A stretch of 64,000 nucleotides of DNA from Haemaphysalis longicornis (GCA_013339765.2 CM023448.1:191747909-191811908); one strand, 5' to 3'. Shown: positions 1 through 10,360, counted from the stretch's first letter. The notes: generated by a model from the sequence alone, not told the origin. Made by a program: numbers and translations.

Positions 1-345
1 CAGGAACCTCGGTTTTGATTTGTACAAATACAAGTTGATGGTCCGATATGCCATTTTCAACTGCTACTTGATAATTTTCAAACCGTCAATTAAGAAATAC
101 TAAGTCGAATATGGACTGCGCTGTTCCCGTTTTTTTTTAGTTCTTTCCCGTACCAACTGTGTTAAATCGTTACCGAAAGCAATGTCGAGTAGCACTTCGA
201 AGTCAGCTCGTTCACGTGACTCTACGCTAAGTGAATCCTAGTCAACCCCGGCAAGTTACAATCTGCGGCAATTATTACCGCTTGCTTCGCGGTTTCTGTT
301 GTTCTATATAGTGTTGAATGGCCTCTAAGTATTCGATCGATGCGT
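1..345 (-). pseudogene. CR1/L2-like LINE endonuclease fragment
   Basis: The minus strand reads as the middle and end of an apurinic-like (EEP) endonuclease of a non-LTR retrotransposon, spread over at least three frames. In order it shows YLEAIQHYIEQQKPRSKR, then VIIAADCNLPGL (the GDFNLPG block, with G and F altered), ADFEVLLDIAFGNDLTQLV, SIFDLVFLN and VENGISDHQLVFVQIKTEV (the SDH catalytic block). Intact relatives nick target DNA for reverse transcription; this copy is dead because of frameshifts and stops. It runs off the left window edge, so the RT part may lie outside. The clade call rests on motif style only. Confidence 0.72.
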
Positions 346-439
346 TAGGAAATCAATAGAATGATCCTATTAAGACTGAATTCGTTACTAATTTCAATGG
401 AACCAAGCGCTTTCGTGATTACCCAGGCGGCACAGAAAG

Positions 440-1130
440 TTTGTCCCAAGACCGGCCCGTCTATGGCAGCTTTCTGGCATGTCCGGCCAGCATCCAGGTT
501 CTAGCAGCCACTGATCATACGATGAACGGCCAACATTCGGCAACCAGCGCTTCGGTATTTCTGCGGCCGCCCGTGTTCAGGACGCACAACGGCAGTTGCC
601 CGGCTGCCAGATATTCAGTTACCTTTCGGCTGCCGATCTTGAGAAAGAAATCGGCCGCAGTACGGCTTTCGGGCATCCGTTTTTCCTTCGGGAAGCGGTG
701 TTCAGCCGAAGCACGGCAAGCGACCGGCCACAGGATATCCGTATTCTTGTGGCAGTTTGTGTTCGAAAGGAGACCGGCCGTAGCGCGGCTGCCGCGCATT
801 CGCCCTTTCAACGGTGAACCGCGCGTCCGGCGGCAGAATATTCGTTTTCTTCGGCAGCCGGTGTTATAAAGGAGACCGGCCGACTTACGGCCTCAGAATG
901 TACGTTTTTCATTTGGTTAGCGGTCCTCGGCAGAATTACGGCAAGCGAACGGCCGCAGAATTTTTGGCAACTGGTGTTCAAGAGGAGACCGGCCTTCGTA
1001 AGGTATCAGGTTATACGTCATTGCGCGAACAACGGCGCGCGTCTGGGCGCCGAAAATTCCTGCACAGACGTGCTTGGAAGAAGACCCGCCGATGTAGGAC
1101 CGGTTTTTTCCTGGGTGAAGAAAGAGCCGT
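440..1130. repeat. degenerate GC-rich tandem repeat with GGAGACCGGCC motif
   Basis: A GC-rich stretch repeats a motif of the form GTGTTNNNNNGGAGACCGGCC followed by a CGTA/CGGC block. Clear copies start near 761, 861 and 974, with weaker ones near 572 and 698. Spacing is irregular (about 63-113 bases), so this is a diverged minisatellite or the remnant of several insertions. The long open frames across it (441-869, 814-1191) follow from high GC and the repeat and show no protein signature. Confidence 0.5.
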
Positions 1131-1243
1131 TAGGGTGTCGAATGGCGCAGACACGTTTTTCATCCGCTGGGTGTTTCTACGTTTTAAATGAACGAACTTC
1201 GTTTGTCAAACAGTAATGAGTGTTCTAGGTGAACGGGCACGGT

Positions 1244-1481
1244 ACCCGCCGCGGTGGCTCAGTGGCTAAGGCGTTGCGCTGCTGAGCACGAGGTCGCGGG
1301 TTCGATTCCCGGCCGCGGCGGCCGCTTTTCTGATGGAGGCGAAAAGCAAAAACGCCCGTGTGTACGAGATTTCGGCGCACGATAAGATCCCAGGTGGTCA
1401 GAATTAATCCGGAGCCCTCCACTACGGCGCGCCTCATCACCTGCGTTGCGTCGGTGCGTTAAACCCTACAATCAATCAATC
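1244..1481 (+). mobile_element. Ruka-type tRNA-derived SINE with perfect target duplications
   Basis: A complete short interspersed element. The tRNA-like head begins about 1246 and has a pol III A box TGGCTCAGTGG (1255-1265) and a B box GGTTCGATTCC (1299-1309). A unique body follows and the 3' end is a (AATC)n tail at 1470-1481. It is flanked by identical 12-bp duplications AACGGGCACGGT at 1232-1243 and 1482-1493. Such elements are transcribed by RNA polymerase III and mobilised by a partner LINE. The head and tail match my memory of Ruka SINEs of hard ticks. Perfect duplications suggest recent insertion. Confidence 0.88.
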
Positions 1482-1549
1482 AACGGGCACGGTGCAAGGA
1501 CTGACTGGACAATACCAGGGAAACGTTTAGGCCATCGAAATGTCATTTA

Positions 1550-1890
1550 TTGCCCCAAGAAGACTGTGCCACAATGACGGGTGAGCTAAGCCTCGCCAGT
1601 CATAGCTGCTACAACGCCTCGCCCTTCGGCTTCCTAGACGCATCAGCTCGAGGCTATTCGCCCCCTCAAGAAATGGAGACCATTGGAGACATCGACCCGG
1701 CAGCGATGTCCGACCCTAGATGGCGGTGGTTCACCAAAATAAGTGGCCTTAAAGGGTGTCGAGCAAGCGGCCACCACGCAGGAGCTCAACCGGCGCCCTG
1801 TCAAGGACTCCCCACCAAAGAAAGGCAAGGGCGCGCAAAAGCGCAAGTTTCAGGCTATTCTTCTCACAATAATACTGCGAAAAACAATGT
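1550..1890 (+). pseudogene. possible LINE ORF1 N-terminal fragment
   Basis: An open stretch begins with ATG-like codons near 1550 and contains MSDPRWRWFTKISG. A frame change near 1750 continues into a lysine-rich segment, VKDSPPKKGKGAQKRK, ending at a stop near 1890. A basic Pro/Lys-rich linker after an aromatic-rich N-terminus is common in LINE gag-like ORF1 proteins, but no zinc knuckle is present and I do not recognise the family. A host coding fragment cannot be excluded. Confidence 0.28.
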
Positions 1891-2099
1891 GAACTATATT
1901 GCTTGTGATAAACGTAGAAGAAGCTAAGCTCGTGCATTGGTAGGCTCAACTTCGTGCCCTGCACTATGTTACTTCATGGGATTTTATGGCTGCCTATTTA
2001 GAAACAAGTGTTATTTTGAATTTGCCATAACAACAGAGCCTTGTGAATCACGAAGCCTGTTAATTTAGTTGTGGTGTTTGAAATTGAGATTAGCTACAC

Positions 2100-3409
2100 G
2101 TGGGATATAACTCATTTGGTTAAACATAATCGCCAGCATCCTAGGAAACACAAATTTCGTCGGGTTTTTCTTGCTCAACACAGCTTGTTGAGTTCACGCA
2201 CGATTTGGCTCTAGCAATAGATAACCTTAAACTAGCTGACTATTTTCTTGCGTGGCAAAAAAGCATTTGACGGTGTTTCATATCACCTTCTTGTTAGTAC
2301 ATTGCGGGAAATAAATTGAATGAATCGGTTATTACATGGATAGCCGAGTATATCTCTCTGAGACAAAGACAGCAGTTGGTCGCTCTCAATGGTTGTTCGT
2401 CCGGATATGTTCCCGCGACCTCAGGAATTCCCCAAGGCTCAGTTTCGGGCCCTCTTTTGTTTGTGTGGCCTCAAATCTTTGAAAAAATGTTCGCGAATGA
2501 CTGTGTAATTTACAGGACTATAGCGAATGAACGTGATTCCGAATACTTGCGGCATGATTCCAATTAATAACATCCTGGTGTGCTGATTCAGAAAAGTCGT
2601 TGAATTCTTAAAAAGTGTCTTAACGTCAACTTTACAAGAAAACCTTCATTCCAATTGAATGTGTATACAGTAAATTACACAGCTTTAATAACGGCCGGGG
2701 AATATAAATAACGAGGAGTTTATTTAACGAGTTGTTAGAGAAATAGGCACGATTCACAACATAAAAGCTACGGCTGCACGTGTTTTTGGCTTTCCGAGAT
2801 AAACTTTCAGCGAACTTCTACCTAACTTAAAAGAACAACCGTATTTCACTCATGTGCGCTCAGTGTAGGAGTACGCATGTGTTTGCTGGGATCCCCACAG
2901 CAAAGAGCTGGTTGATACGCTCGAAAACATTGAGAATAGGGCAGTGCGATTCGTATTAGGTATTGGCACTGTCAACTTAGGATGAGGGAAAGTAAAAGTA
3001 AACAAATGGTAAGACGGGAAACATCATAGACGAAACCTGAGTTTGAAAATTTTTCGTAATATCTATCATTCGAAAACTGGAATAGAAGGGGAGAAGTATA
3101 TCCAAGCGCCATTCTACATATCCCAAAGTGGGATCGCCAGCTTGAAGCAAATTATTAACTTTCCTTTAAGGTGACGCCTTGCGCGGTTTATTTTATTTTA
3201 GATCAATATGAGAGTGTAATTATCTTCCACGTATGATTTTATCCACTGTTTATAATGATGATTTTCACCGCGCTTTGCGGAATTATTTTGTTATTTGGTC
3301 TCATATTTGATGCTTAGTGTTATGTATCTCCCTTCTGTAATGCATGCAAGGGCAAGCAGGCATCAAATGAATAAATAAATAACTGAAAAATAAATAAATA
3401 AATAAATAA

Positions 3410-3456
<47 letters not shown>

Positions 3457-3460
3457 ACTT
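2100..3460 (+). pseudogene. CR1/L2-like LINE, RT to 3' tail, decayed
   Basis: A 5'-truncated non-LTR retrotransposon can be followed across many frame changes. In order: STQLVEFTHDLALAID (near 2180), KAFDGVSYHLL (motif A, near 2262), GIPQGSVSGPLLF (motif B, near 2424), FANDCVIYR at about 2490 where YADD or FADD is expected, RKPSFQLNVYTVNY (thumb, near 2640), EYACVCWDPHSKELVDTLEN (near 2870) and LKIFRNIYHSKTGIE (near 3045). The catalytic Asp is changed to Asn and about eight residues before it are missing, so it is inactive. The 3' UTR ends in an ATAA-type tail at 3365-3457. Domain order is that of CR1/L2 ORF2; exact clade uncertain. Confidence 0.82.
3365..3457. repeat. (AAAT)n microsatellite, LINE tail
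   Basis: A run of ATAA units with a few interruptions, directly at the 3' end of the CR1/L2-like LINE. It probably grew from the element's own 3' tail. Confidence 0.9.
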
Positions 3461-4114
3461 GCGGAGCCGGAAGTTCGCTTCCGACGGGTTGAGAACCCTA
3501 CGCATTCAAACTTGACCAATGAAATATTTATTGCTTTATTCGTTGCAGCATGCAAGGTTTGCTGTATGAATACAACAATTGCTAAGTTATTTGTTTGAAA
3601 GAAAATATGAAACTCTTGTCTTACGCCTTTCCTTGCGTGAACATAGAGGGATACAACTGCAGCCATCTGAAAGGGCGTCATTCGCAAAACGTCTAGAATT
3701 TTCTTAACGTAGTACGACTTTAGAGGAAAATTAAGTTCTTTTGGACTATTAAGGAGTGTGCACGTAACTCATGAAAACAACATAAAAATATATTGAAACT
3801 GAAAGTACTTCTTTGATCTCTTCTAGGATCAGCCCTGTGAAAGATCATCAGAAAAGCTGACCGAGTAGAAAATTTCTTTGCAAGAAAAATGGGCAAATAC
3901 TGGACATACTTTTTGTGTGAAGTAAATTATATTGAATGCTGCTGAGTGTTTTGTGGAGTACCGAACCGCTTCATAAGGGCATTCGCACCGGTTTTATATA
4001 CAAAAAAACTGGTCAAGCAGCTGTTGTAAAAAATAGTTGATTTAGTCAGAGCATGAAACTATTGTCTTAAAAGAAATTGCCTAAAAGCGGCACTTTCATC
4101 TTTGTGAAATTCAA
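3458..4114. other. no recognisable feature
   Basis: AT-rich DNA in which I see no coding motif, terminal repeat or tandem structure. Confidence 0.5.
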
Positions 4115-4290
4115 CCCACTAAAGTATGCGCCTGGCCGACGGACACTGGCCGTTGGACAGTGACGGGAGTACGGCCGTATACGGCCAAAAGGCCCGCATT
4201 TGGACACGGGCCGTACATGGTTGCCGGAGAAAGGCCGGTCAGAAAATAACCGGCCAAAGTACACCGGCTTGAGTAAGGCCGAACAGTCCT
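4115..4290. repeat. GGCC-periodic GC-rich repeat
   Basis: GGCC recurs about every 10-26 bases with related spacer words (GGACA, GTACGGCC, GGAGAAAGGCC). It ends abruptly against the LINE endonuclease fragment at 4290. It resembles the 440-1130 repeat in composition and in the GGAGAnnGGCC word, so both may come from one family. Confidence 0.4.
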
Positions 4291-4294
4291 GTGC

Positions 4295-4757
4295 TGCCTG
4301 GGTAGTGATACCGTTCATGCTTACGCATTCAATATTTTCTGTTATTATGATGGCAAATCCTCCTCGTCTAGTTTCTTTGTCATTACGTATTGTCTTAAAA
4401 CCTGGAGGCAATAACTCGCAATCTTGTATTTCTGGTCGCAGCCATGTTTCCGTAACAATAACCACATGGTGGTCATAACTGGCTAGCACATGTTCTGTAT
4501 CGCTGACTGTATTCGCGAGACACCCGGCATTAAGGTTTATAAGTCGCAAGTCTGTTTTCAGGAAGATGGTATCGGTTCAGGGGTCGCTATCTGTCGGTGT
4601 AGTCTTCGGCGGTGCTAAATTGGTTTTCGGTAGTTGCCGGATCCTGACACGGCTATTCTGGGAATAATCCCACACGCAGACATTGATATCTACAGTAAGT
4701 CTGTCTCGCTTCAGGCGCACGCGCGAGCCTTCTTTTAAAGCAAAGCTTTTTACCTCT
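4295..4757 (-). pseudogene. LINE ORF1 end and ORF2 endonuclease start
   Basis: The minus strand carries the junction of two ORFs of one non-LTR retrotransposon. The ORF1 C-terminus spans 4757-4580 in one frame, including KEGSRVRLKRDRLTVDINV and CVWDYSQNSRVRIRQL, and stops with TGA at 4577-4579. ORF2 then starts in another frame with LRLINLNAGCLANTVSD, HHVVIVTETWL (the catalytic Glu is in TETWL), PGFKTIRNDKETRRGGFAII and ENIECVSM, to about 4295. This part is unusually open (over 80 codons). It is cut at 4290 by the GGCC repeat and at 4757 by, or merges with, a tRNA-like composite repeat. ORF1/EN style fits the CR1/L2 group. Confidence 0.75.
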
Positions 4758-4995
4758 ACCCCCCAAGGGTTCTTTCGCGACCGTTGGTGTCAACAGAAAA
4801 CTCCCGCGAACAAGTAAAACAATATACTGGCACCGACAGGAATCGAACCAGGAATTAACAGAGTAACAAAGCGAGAGCCCGTTGTCTTACCGATTTAGCT
4901 ACAAGCCCAAGCGGAAACGGGGAAGACAGGGGGTGGACTCACCAAGCACATCTACGGGTTTACCCCGGCATTCTCGCTGAATGCCACGTGATAGC
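4735..4995 (-). mobile_element. composite tRNA-like interspersed repeat, copy 1
   Basis: The minus strand has a tRNA-like core with A box-like TAGCTAAATCGGTAAGAC (near 4895) and B box GGTTCGATTCC (near 4838). The same family occurs at 8725-8945 (+). Similarity extends about 45 bases upstream of the core (GATGTGCTnGnTGAGTnCACC) and about 110 bases downstream (GACnCCnACGGTCGCGAAAG, then AACCCTTGG and GGTAGAGGTA). That is longer on the 5' side than a plain tRNA-derived SINE. No target duplication was identified. Confidence 0.55.
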
Positions 4996-5094
4996 GTCAC
5001 GCGACCTCTCACGCCGCTGTGCGCTCCGCCACGGCACGTCTAGCGGCCCAGTGCGCGCCTTGCACGAGGGGGCTAGGAGTTACAAAAACTAAAT

Positions 5095-6800
5095 AAAGGA
5101 AGCTCACACCAACGCATGGCATCTACCGTCTAGTACGCCAATGTACTAAAGCCTGTGGCGTCCAGTGTTCACGTAAAAAATCACAGCTCCTTGTCGTCCG
5201 CCCTCACGCCAAACGACGCATCAAGGAACACATTCATATACTCCTTGATAGCCAGGTCATCACTCCAAGCCCCAGCTACAAGATCCTGGGCCTACATCTC
5301 AGGCCAACATCCAGAGGGACGTACCCTTGCAGCACCTCAAACACAGCACCAATCAAATGATACACATGATCAGGCGAGTTGCATCCAAGAAGTGAGGCCT
5401 CAAGGAATCCGTTACCTTTCGATTAATTCAAACTTTTGCCCTCTCGAGAATCACTTAGGTCAACCCCCTGTCTTCTTCTCGGCAAGAAGGATATAACGAT
5501 GCTTTATATAATGATTAGAAAGGCGGTTGAGCAGGCCATTGGTCTTCCCATGAGTGCGTCCACAGAGAGACTGCTTAGCACGGGGCTTCATAACACGGTG
5601 GAAGAGCTGACAGAGGGTCATCTTTCTAACCAGAAGCTCCGAATGAGTAGAACTGCGGCGGGTCGCCAAATCCTTCACCAGATTGGCTGGGCAGCACAGA
5701 ATGTCACCCGCTTGATGTCACTCCAGGTCTTTTGGCGAAAAGAACTAAAAATGCTCCCTTCGCTCACAAAAATGAACCCCTTACATGACAAGGGTCGCCG
5801 ATAAGCACGGGCTCCAGCGCTCAACACCACTCTCGGTGGGGATCATGCAGTTATCTACACAGACCCCTCCCAACATCGAGGGCAGCAGTACGCCATCATC
5901 GTGGCTACCTCCAGGACCAACCTCCTTGCGTGTGCCTCACTCAAGACCCAAGACATGACGGCAGCAGAAGACGCAGCCATCGCCTTGGCTCTCACTCAAC
6001 CGGGGTTCGGAAGGTAGTCACCGATTCCCAACAAGCGTACCGGAATTAGCAGTCGGGTTGGGTGACCCGACCTGCACTGCGTGTGCGAAAAAACACTCCC
6101 GAAATGGTTCCATTCATCTCATCTGGACACCCGCTCACGCTTCTGTGAAGGGCAACGAATATGCCCACCAACAAGCCTGCGGTTTTGCTCCCCGTGCTAT
6201 GGAGCTTCACGAGGACAGTCACCCGCTTGTCTCGTTCAGGGACATAACCCAGCATTATCGCCTTCAGAGACAGACCCTACCTTCACCTTACCCTAACCTT
6301 TTCAGAGAACAACAAACTACCCTACGGCTCATACAATTCGCCTCCTTCCCACACCCGACGCGTCTTCTCTTAATGCGCCCGAATCACTACGACGCTGAAT
6401 GTAAATTTTGCTCAAAAGTAGGAACACTCCGCCACATAATCGGGGTGTGCGACTTTAGCCCTGAGCACCTTCCTCTCGCTCCGTCAGCTACCGAACAAGA
6501 GAAATGGGAGATGCTGCTGTCCAGTCCCTCTCTGCCTACCCAGCTTCAGCTGGTTGGCAGAGCACAGGCGGCGCGGACTGCGTATCGGCTCCAGTGAAGA
6601 AGGAACCACTCTGCTGGGCCGCACATTGTGTAGCCCAGAAATCTGAGTAAAAGTGTTTCCTCCTTCTTCCCATCGTCCTCCTCCTCCTCCTCCCATCTCT
6701 GCCGCCAATCTCGCCGCCTCCGTCCGCGGTGGCAGAGACGGAGAAGTGTGATCGTCTAACACCGGGATTGAGCTTCCTTTAATTTTATAAAAAAAAGTCT
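5095..6800 (+). pseudogene. I/R1-like LINE: RT thumb, RNase H, C-terminus, 3' UTR
   Basis: The 3' half of a LINE that encodes RNase H. Reading starts about 5151 with ACGVQCSRKKSQLLVV (post-palm) and continues through ITPSPSYKILGLHLRP, frameshifts, then AVEQAIGLPMSASTERLL (near 5530). RNase H blocks follow: VIYTDPS (near 5850), TAAEDAAIALAL (near 5960), VVTDSQQAYRN with a stop just after (near 6020) and IWTPAHASVKGNEYAHQQA (near 6122). The C-terminal finger is CKFCSKVGTLRHIIGVC and the frame ends at 6597. RNase H removes RNA from the cDNA hybrid in this clade. A CT-rich 3' UTR follows. Confidence 0.82.
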
Positions 6801-7000
6801 CCACTCATTTGCTACACCAACGCAACTAACAAATCACCGTTCATGATTTAACCTTACCAAGAATATCTCTTTGAAGTAATCAAGGGTGTGGTTAAGTGCA
6901 TTTCACTTCTCTCTGGTTTTACTGTTTGTAGAGCGACGTGGGTGAATTTAAGTGACGTCGCATGGGTAATCGTTGTGGGTGGCGTTTACAGCTTTGCTTT
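6800..7000. other. no recognisable feature
   Basis: Nothing identified between the LINE 3' UTR and the next ORF1 fragment. Confidence 0.4.
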
Positions 7001-7345
7001 CCAACGACATTCACAGGGTGGATTGGCGCGAATTTTTTCTTTCAACGCATACTTCCAGAGCAGCTTGCGCTTATTCAGCGTCTCTTTGGAATAGTCGTCG
7101 CCTTCAGAAATACCACTTCATTTCAGTTTTCCGCAGCTATTGAAAACGTTCCTTTTTCCTTATAATCACAAAGCTTCCGTATTAATGGACGAGGCCTGAA
7201 TCGATCGTCTGCAGATTTGTCCTTGTGCGGCTTTCCTATTCTGTGTATCGGCTCTATTCTTTTTAAATTAACATCGAACTTTTTATTCAATACGTCCAAA
7301 ACTACCACTTTTCAAGTTCTTCTGAAGTTTTATTTCAAATCTCAA
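7000..7345 (-). pseudogene. LINE ORF1 RNA-binding domain fragment
   Basis: The minus strand encodes the RRM/C-terminal part of an L1/CR1-type ORF1 protein. It reads VVLDVLNKKFDVNLKRIEPI, HRIGKPHKDKSADDRFRPRP and LIRKLCDYKEKGTFSIAAEN, then after one stop SGISEGDDYSKETLNKRKLL and WKYALKEKIRANPP. The RPRP block and the ISEDYSKET-like block are hallmarks of this nucleic-acid chaperone. The coiled coil of probably the same ORF1 lies at 7765-8100, with 420 bases of inserted repeat between them. Stops make it a pseudogene. Confidence 0.72.
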
Positions 7346-7406
7346 ATATTACAAACACTAGTAGATTCTTTCGGCAGATTCTATATTCTAAATCAACACG
7401 TTTTAG

Positions 7407-7664
7407 GTGTGGAGCACCTTAGGACCGCACAATGTCCGTACGCGTCCATGCGGATAGCGTTTACAATCTCAAAAAGTCACCCAGGCACCGGCAGGATTCG
7501 AGCCTGTCTGTGTCTGGTAGACTAGACAGAGTAGTGTCAGTCGTCTTACTCTTTAGGCTACAACCGTGAATTGGTATCCGAGAGTCAAACGGCGTATTCC
7601 CTCGCCTGTAACGGTGGGGAGTACCTTAGGACCTCCCAATGTCCGTCCGCGTCCATCCGCGCGC
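7407..7664. repeat. direct repeats flanking a tRNA-like unit
   Basis: Two related ~48-base blocks lie at 7407-7454 and 7612-7660, each with the words CCTTAGGACC, CAATGTCCGT and CGCGTCCAT. Between them a minus-strand tRNA-like unit (about 7485-7565) has a B box-like GGCTCGAATCC and an A box-like TAGCCTAAAGAGTAAGAC. The whole interrupts a LINE ORF1, so it is probably an insertion. Confidence 0.6.
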
Positions 7665-7697
7665 ACACCACCATCACGCGAAAATCAAGTGAAATTC

Positions 7698-7761
7698 GAT
7701 TTGAGCCGTGAGTTGCAGTTTCATTTAGGGAATAATCAAGGTGCAACTCACGGCTCAAATC
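7698..7761. repeat. perfect 20-bp inverted repeat (hairpin)
   Basis: GATTTGAGCCGTGAGTTGCA at 7698-7717 is exactly complementary to 7742-7761, with a 24-base loop. It sits at the edge of the inserted repeat block and may be the tip of a fold-back element. Confidence 0.9.
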
Positions 7762-7764
7762 TAA

Positions 7765-8100
7765 TCACGGTCGGGGCGCGAATCGGATGTCACTCGGGGC
7801 GCAACTTGGATGTCATTTCGAGTCCTCGTACTTCGCACCCTCGCCATCATCCACGGAGTGGAGATGCTGCCATTTTTTTCCTGTTGTTTTTCCAAAGCTA
7901 AATTCAACTTCTCGGTTGTATCTTTTAGCTCAGCAAGACTTGCCGCTTGATACCTACAAAGCTTTACAATGTCTTCCAGGTTCTTAAGTCTGTCGCTTAG
8001 GCCGCTTAGGTTGGCCTGAATTGCCTTTTGGCTATCACACAACACTAGCACAAATGAGCACCCGAGGTGGCTCAGCAGAAAGTTGTTTGAGCACATCGCC
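7765..8100 (-). pseudogene. LINE ORF1 coiled-coil fragment
   Basis: An open minus-strand frame of about 111 codons contains KAIQANLSGLSDRLKNLEDI followed by LAELKDTTEKLNLALEKQQE, a clear heptad-type coiled coil. Coiled coils trimerise L1/CR1-type ORF1 proteins. It lies upstream, on the same strand, of the RNA-binding fragment at 7000-7345, which fits one ORF1 split by an insertion. Confidence 0.6.
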
Positions 8101-8724
8101 GGTGCGTTGCCGCAGTGCCCATTCTTATTATTAGCAAGGTAAGCCCCGCTGTTGTAAACCCAATGAGTATTCGTGAGCTATTGACAAAATACTTCATTAA
8201 ATGGATTTTGTGTGCTATCGTGACAACGAAATTTACCTGCTTCTTACGTTTGTATTGAGCTAGTGGTGGAGGAACTCCAAATCAGCTCAGAAAGAAAAAA
8301 AATATACAGAGGAAGTTCGAGATTCGTATTTGCCAGAAAAGTTTACGCTGAAAAACAAGGCTCCAATCCATGCGGTTAAGGTGGTTGACTGCGAAGCTGT
8401 AAATGACACCACAACAATTACCCATGCGACGTCACTTGATCCACACACGAGGCTCTACAAAGAGCGAAATCATAGACGACCGAAATCAGCAGCGATGCAA
8501 GGAAGAAAGCGGAGAGGAGTGTCAGGTGAAGGATGAGGAGGAGGGCGGCACCCGTGGCTATGGCGTCATCTCTCACCGCCTCCCCTCACTCTTGTTTCAT
8601 GCGTCGCCGCTAAGGAGCGCTTTCCCCCTCTTCAGACGCTGCTTAGTTCGCCGCTAATCCAAACCACGGGATCGCTGTTATCATACAGTGCGCGGTTTGC
8701 ACTTTACACGAGGGCTTTGAATGA
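8101..8724. other. no recognisable feature
   Basis: Mixed composition. Short open frames at 8330-8536 and 8403-8657 have no motif I can name. Confidence 0.45.
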
Positions 8725-8945
8725 GCGCAGGGGGTGACCCGCCGATGTGCTCGTTGAGTTCACCGTCTCGTGTGGGCGTAGCTGAGTCGGTAAAACGACG
8801 GGCTGTTCCTCCGTTACTCTATTCGGGCCCAGGTTCGATAGTGACGGCTCCACTAATTTCGTTTATTTGTTCGCTGGAGCTTTCTATTGACGCCGACGGT
8901 CGCGAAAGAACCCTTGGCGGGTAGAGGTATCCTGCTTCGCAGTAA
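8725..8945 (+). mobile_element. composite tRNA-like interspersed repeat, copy 2
   Basis: Plus-strand relative of 4735-4995. The order is GATGTGCTCGTTGAGTTCAC, A box-like TAGCTGAGTCGGTAAAAC (near 8779), B box-like GGTTCGATAGTG (near 8831), then GACGCCGACGGTCGCGAAAG (near 8889) and GGTAGAGGTA (8921-8930). Both copies extend past GGTAGAGGTA with a further weak match. Confidence 0.55.
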
Positions 8946-9684
8946 AAAACAGCAGTTGACGGACTAATGCCAAACGTAACCAACGCAACTACTCGCTTGA
9001 AGTTGCCGAAAAATTCGACACCTCGCCAGCTCGAACGATGCAGGAGGACAGTGGAGCAAGAAACTAGAGGAGTCGTTTGTTTTCAGCGCTCCCTTCGGGT
9101 GCTGTATTGTGCATGTGTTCATTCATTATGCTTGCGGGCGTAAGGCCATTTGTACACCATAAATCTCGAAAAGGAAGGCTTAGAGTGCGCCGCGTGACGC
9201 GCAATCGAGGGGGAAACGGGAACGGTGGATACGTGCAGGAGTACAGCCTTCGCCCAAGGCGTCTCTGGGAAACGAATGGCGCGGTCACGGCGTAAAATTG
9301 CTTTTCTATCTCCGAGGGCAGCCGGCATTCTTCGTACAACCGATGAGCGGGCGACCGATGGCGGGGCCTTGAATACAACCCCTCTCCTTACTGCCTTGCT
9401 TTCATGGTGTCGTAACGTTACTAGAACAATAACTGAACATCGAAAAAAAAAAACGATATTTCCGAGATAACATAAACGAAAGCGAAACGAGGTTTTGTTG
9501 CTTTGTTTCGCTCCAAAGCAAAACGGAAAAGTCGAATTTACGGTTTTTTTCGAATCATTAAAGGGCAAACGATAGGCCAACTTACTGCAGTCTCGCCTAA
9601 GGTGTTAAGCGTATCGCTTTCCCGTACGCCTTATGGTCATGGAAAAAAGTTCGGCCGCATTGACAAGTTCAACCGTCGGCTGCC
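8946..9684. other. no recognisable feature
   Basis: Open frames on both strands (for example 9119-9580 minus) lack recognisable domains. Nothing else stands out. Confidence 0.4.
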
Positions 9685-10360
9685 CCGCAAAGGTCTTATA
9701 TACTCACAGCCAAATCTAAACGTATAGGTCCGGTGTTAATGTTCATACTTGTCAACATTGTTGAACAAGAACAAGACATTACGCAAATATAAGGCAGAAA
9801 ATCAATACACGAGTGATATTTGCAGTGTTCGTTTATTAAAAAAATTACGGATGCCTAATTTTTGCGATAGCAAATAAATTACTACATCAACTGCAAAAAC
9901 GCTCGCCTGCTGTTCCGCGTTCAGCCCGCGCAACCTGGCGGAATAAAAAAAAAATCAAATGGCAACAGCAACGAAAGGTTCCACTAGATAGGTTTCGCGT
10001 TCCGCTTGGAACGCTCGTGGAGTATTCGTGGGCTACGTGGTTGTATAAACGTTGTAGTCGGGTGCCTCGATTCGCGCGCGTCTCCGCCGTACGGCAGCGC
10101 TGGCATCGAGGCACCCGACTTGGAGCAGTGGAACGCGGTAAATTTAAATTGACTTGAGCAAACCTGTAGCGTGTTATCTTGGAAGGAACGAGACTGGAGA
10201 GGAACAGCATGAGAGGTGCGCGGGAAAGAGAAGGGATACATTTACTTGCCAGAGGGGCCAGTCGACTATGGTCTTGTGTCGACATTTCAAAGAAAGGAGC
10301 AGATACGCGGCCGTTTTTTTTTTTTTTTTTTTTTTTTCCCCGATAAAGTGGAACGCGTAA
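9685..10360 (-). mobile_element. repeat family X, copy A (inverted relative to copy B)
   Basis: This stretch is the reverse complement of 12330-12960 over most of its length. Shared blocks include TATACTCACAGCCAAAT (outer end), ATTTGCGTAATG, GTTGACAAGTAT, GAACCTTTCGTTGCTGTTGC-like, TACCGCGTTCCACTGCT and a homopolymer of about 22 T (10315-10337). A 14-bp inverted repeat (10057-10070 / 10106-10119, GTCGGGTGCCTCGA) lies inside. No protein motif explains it. Confidence 0.7.

Noticed and set aside
441..1191. 142- and 125-codon frames as genes
   Set aside because: They lie in a GC-rich degenerate repeat, on overlapping frames and both strands.
1244..1330. Functional tRNA gene
   Set aside because: A and B boxes are present but the arms do not fold as a tRNA, and a SINE body, tail and target duplications follow.
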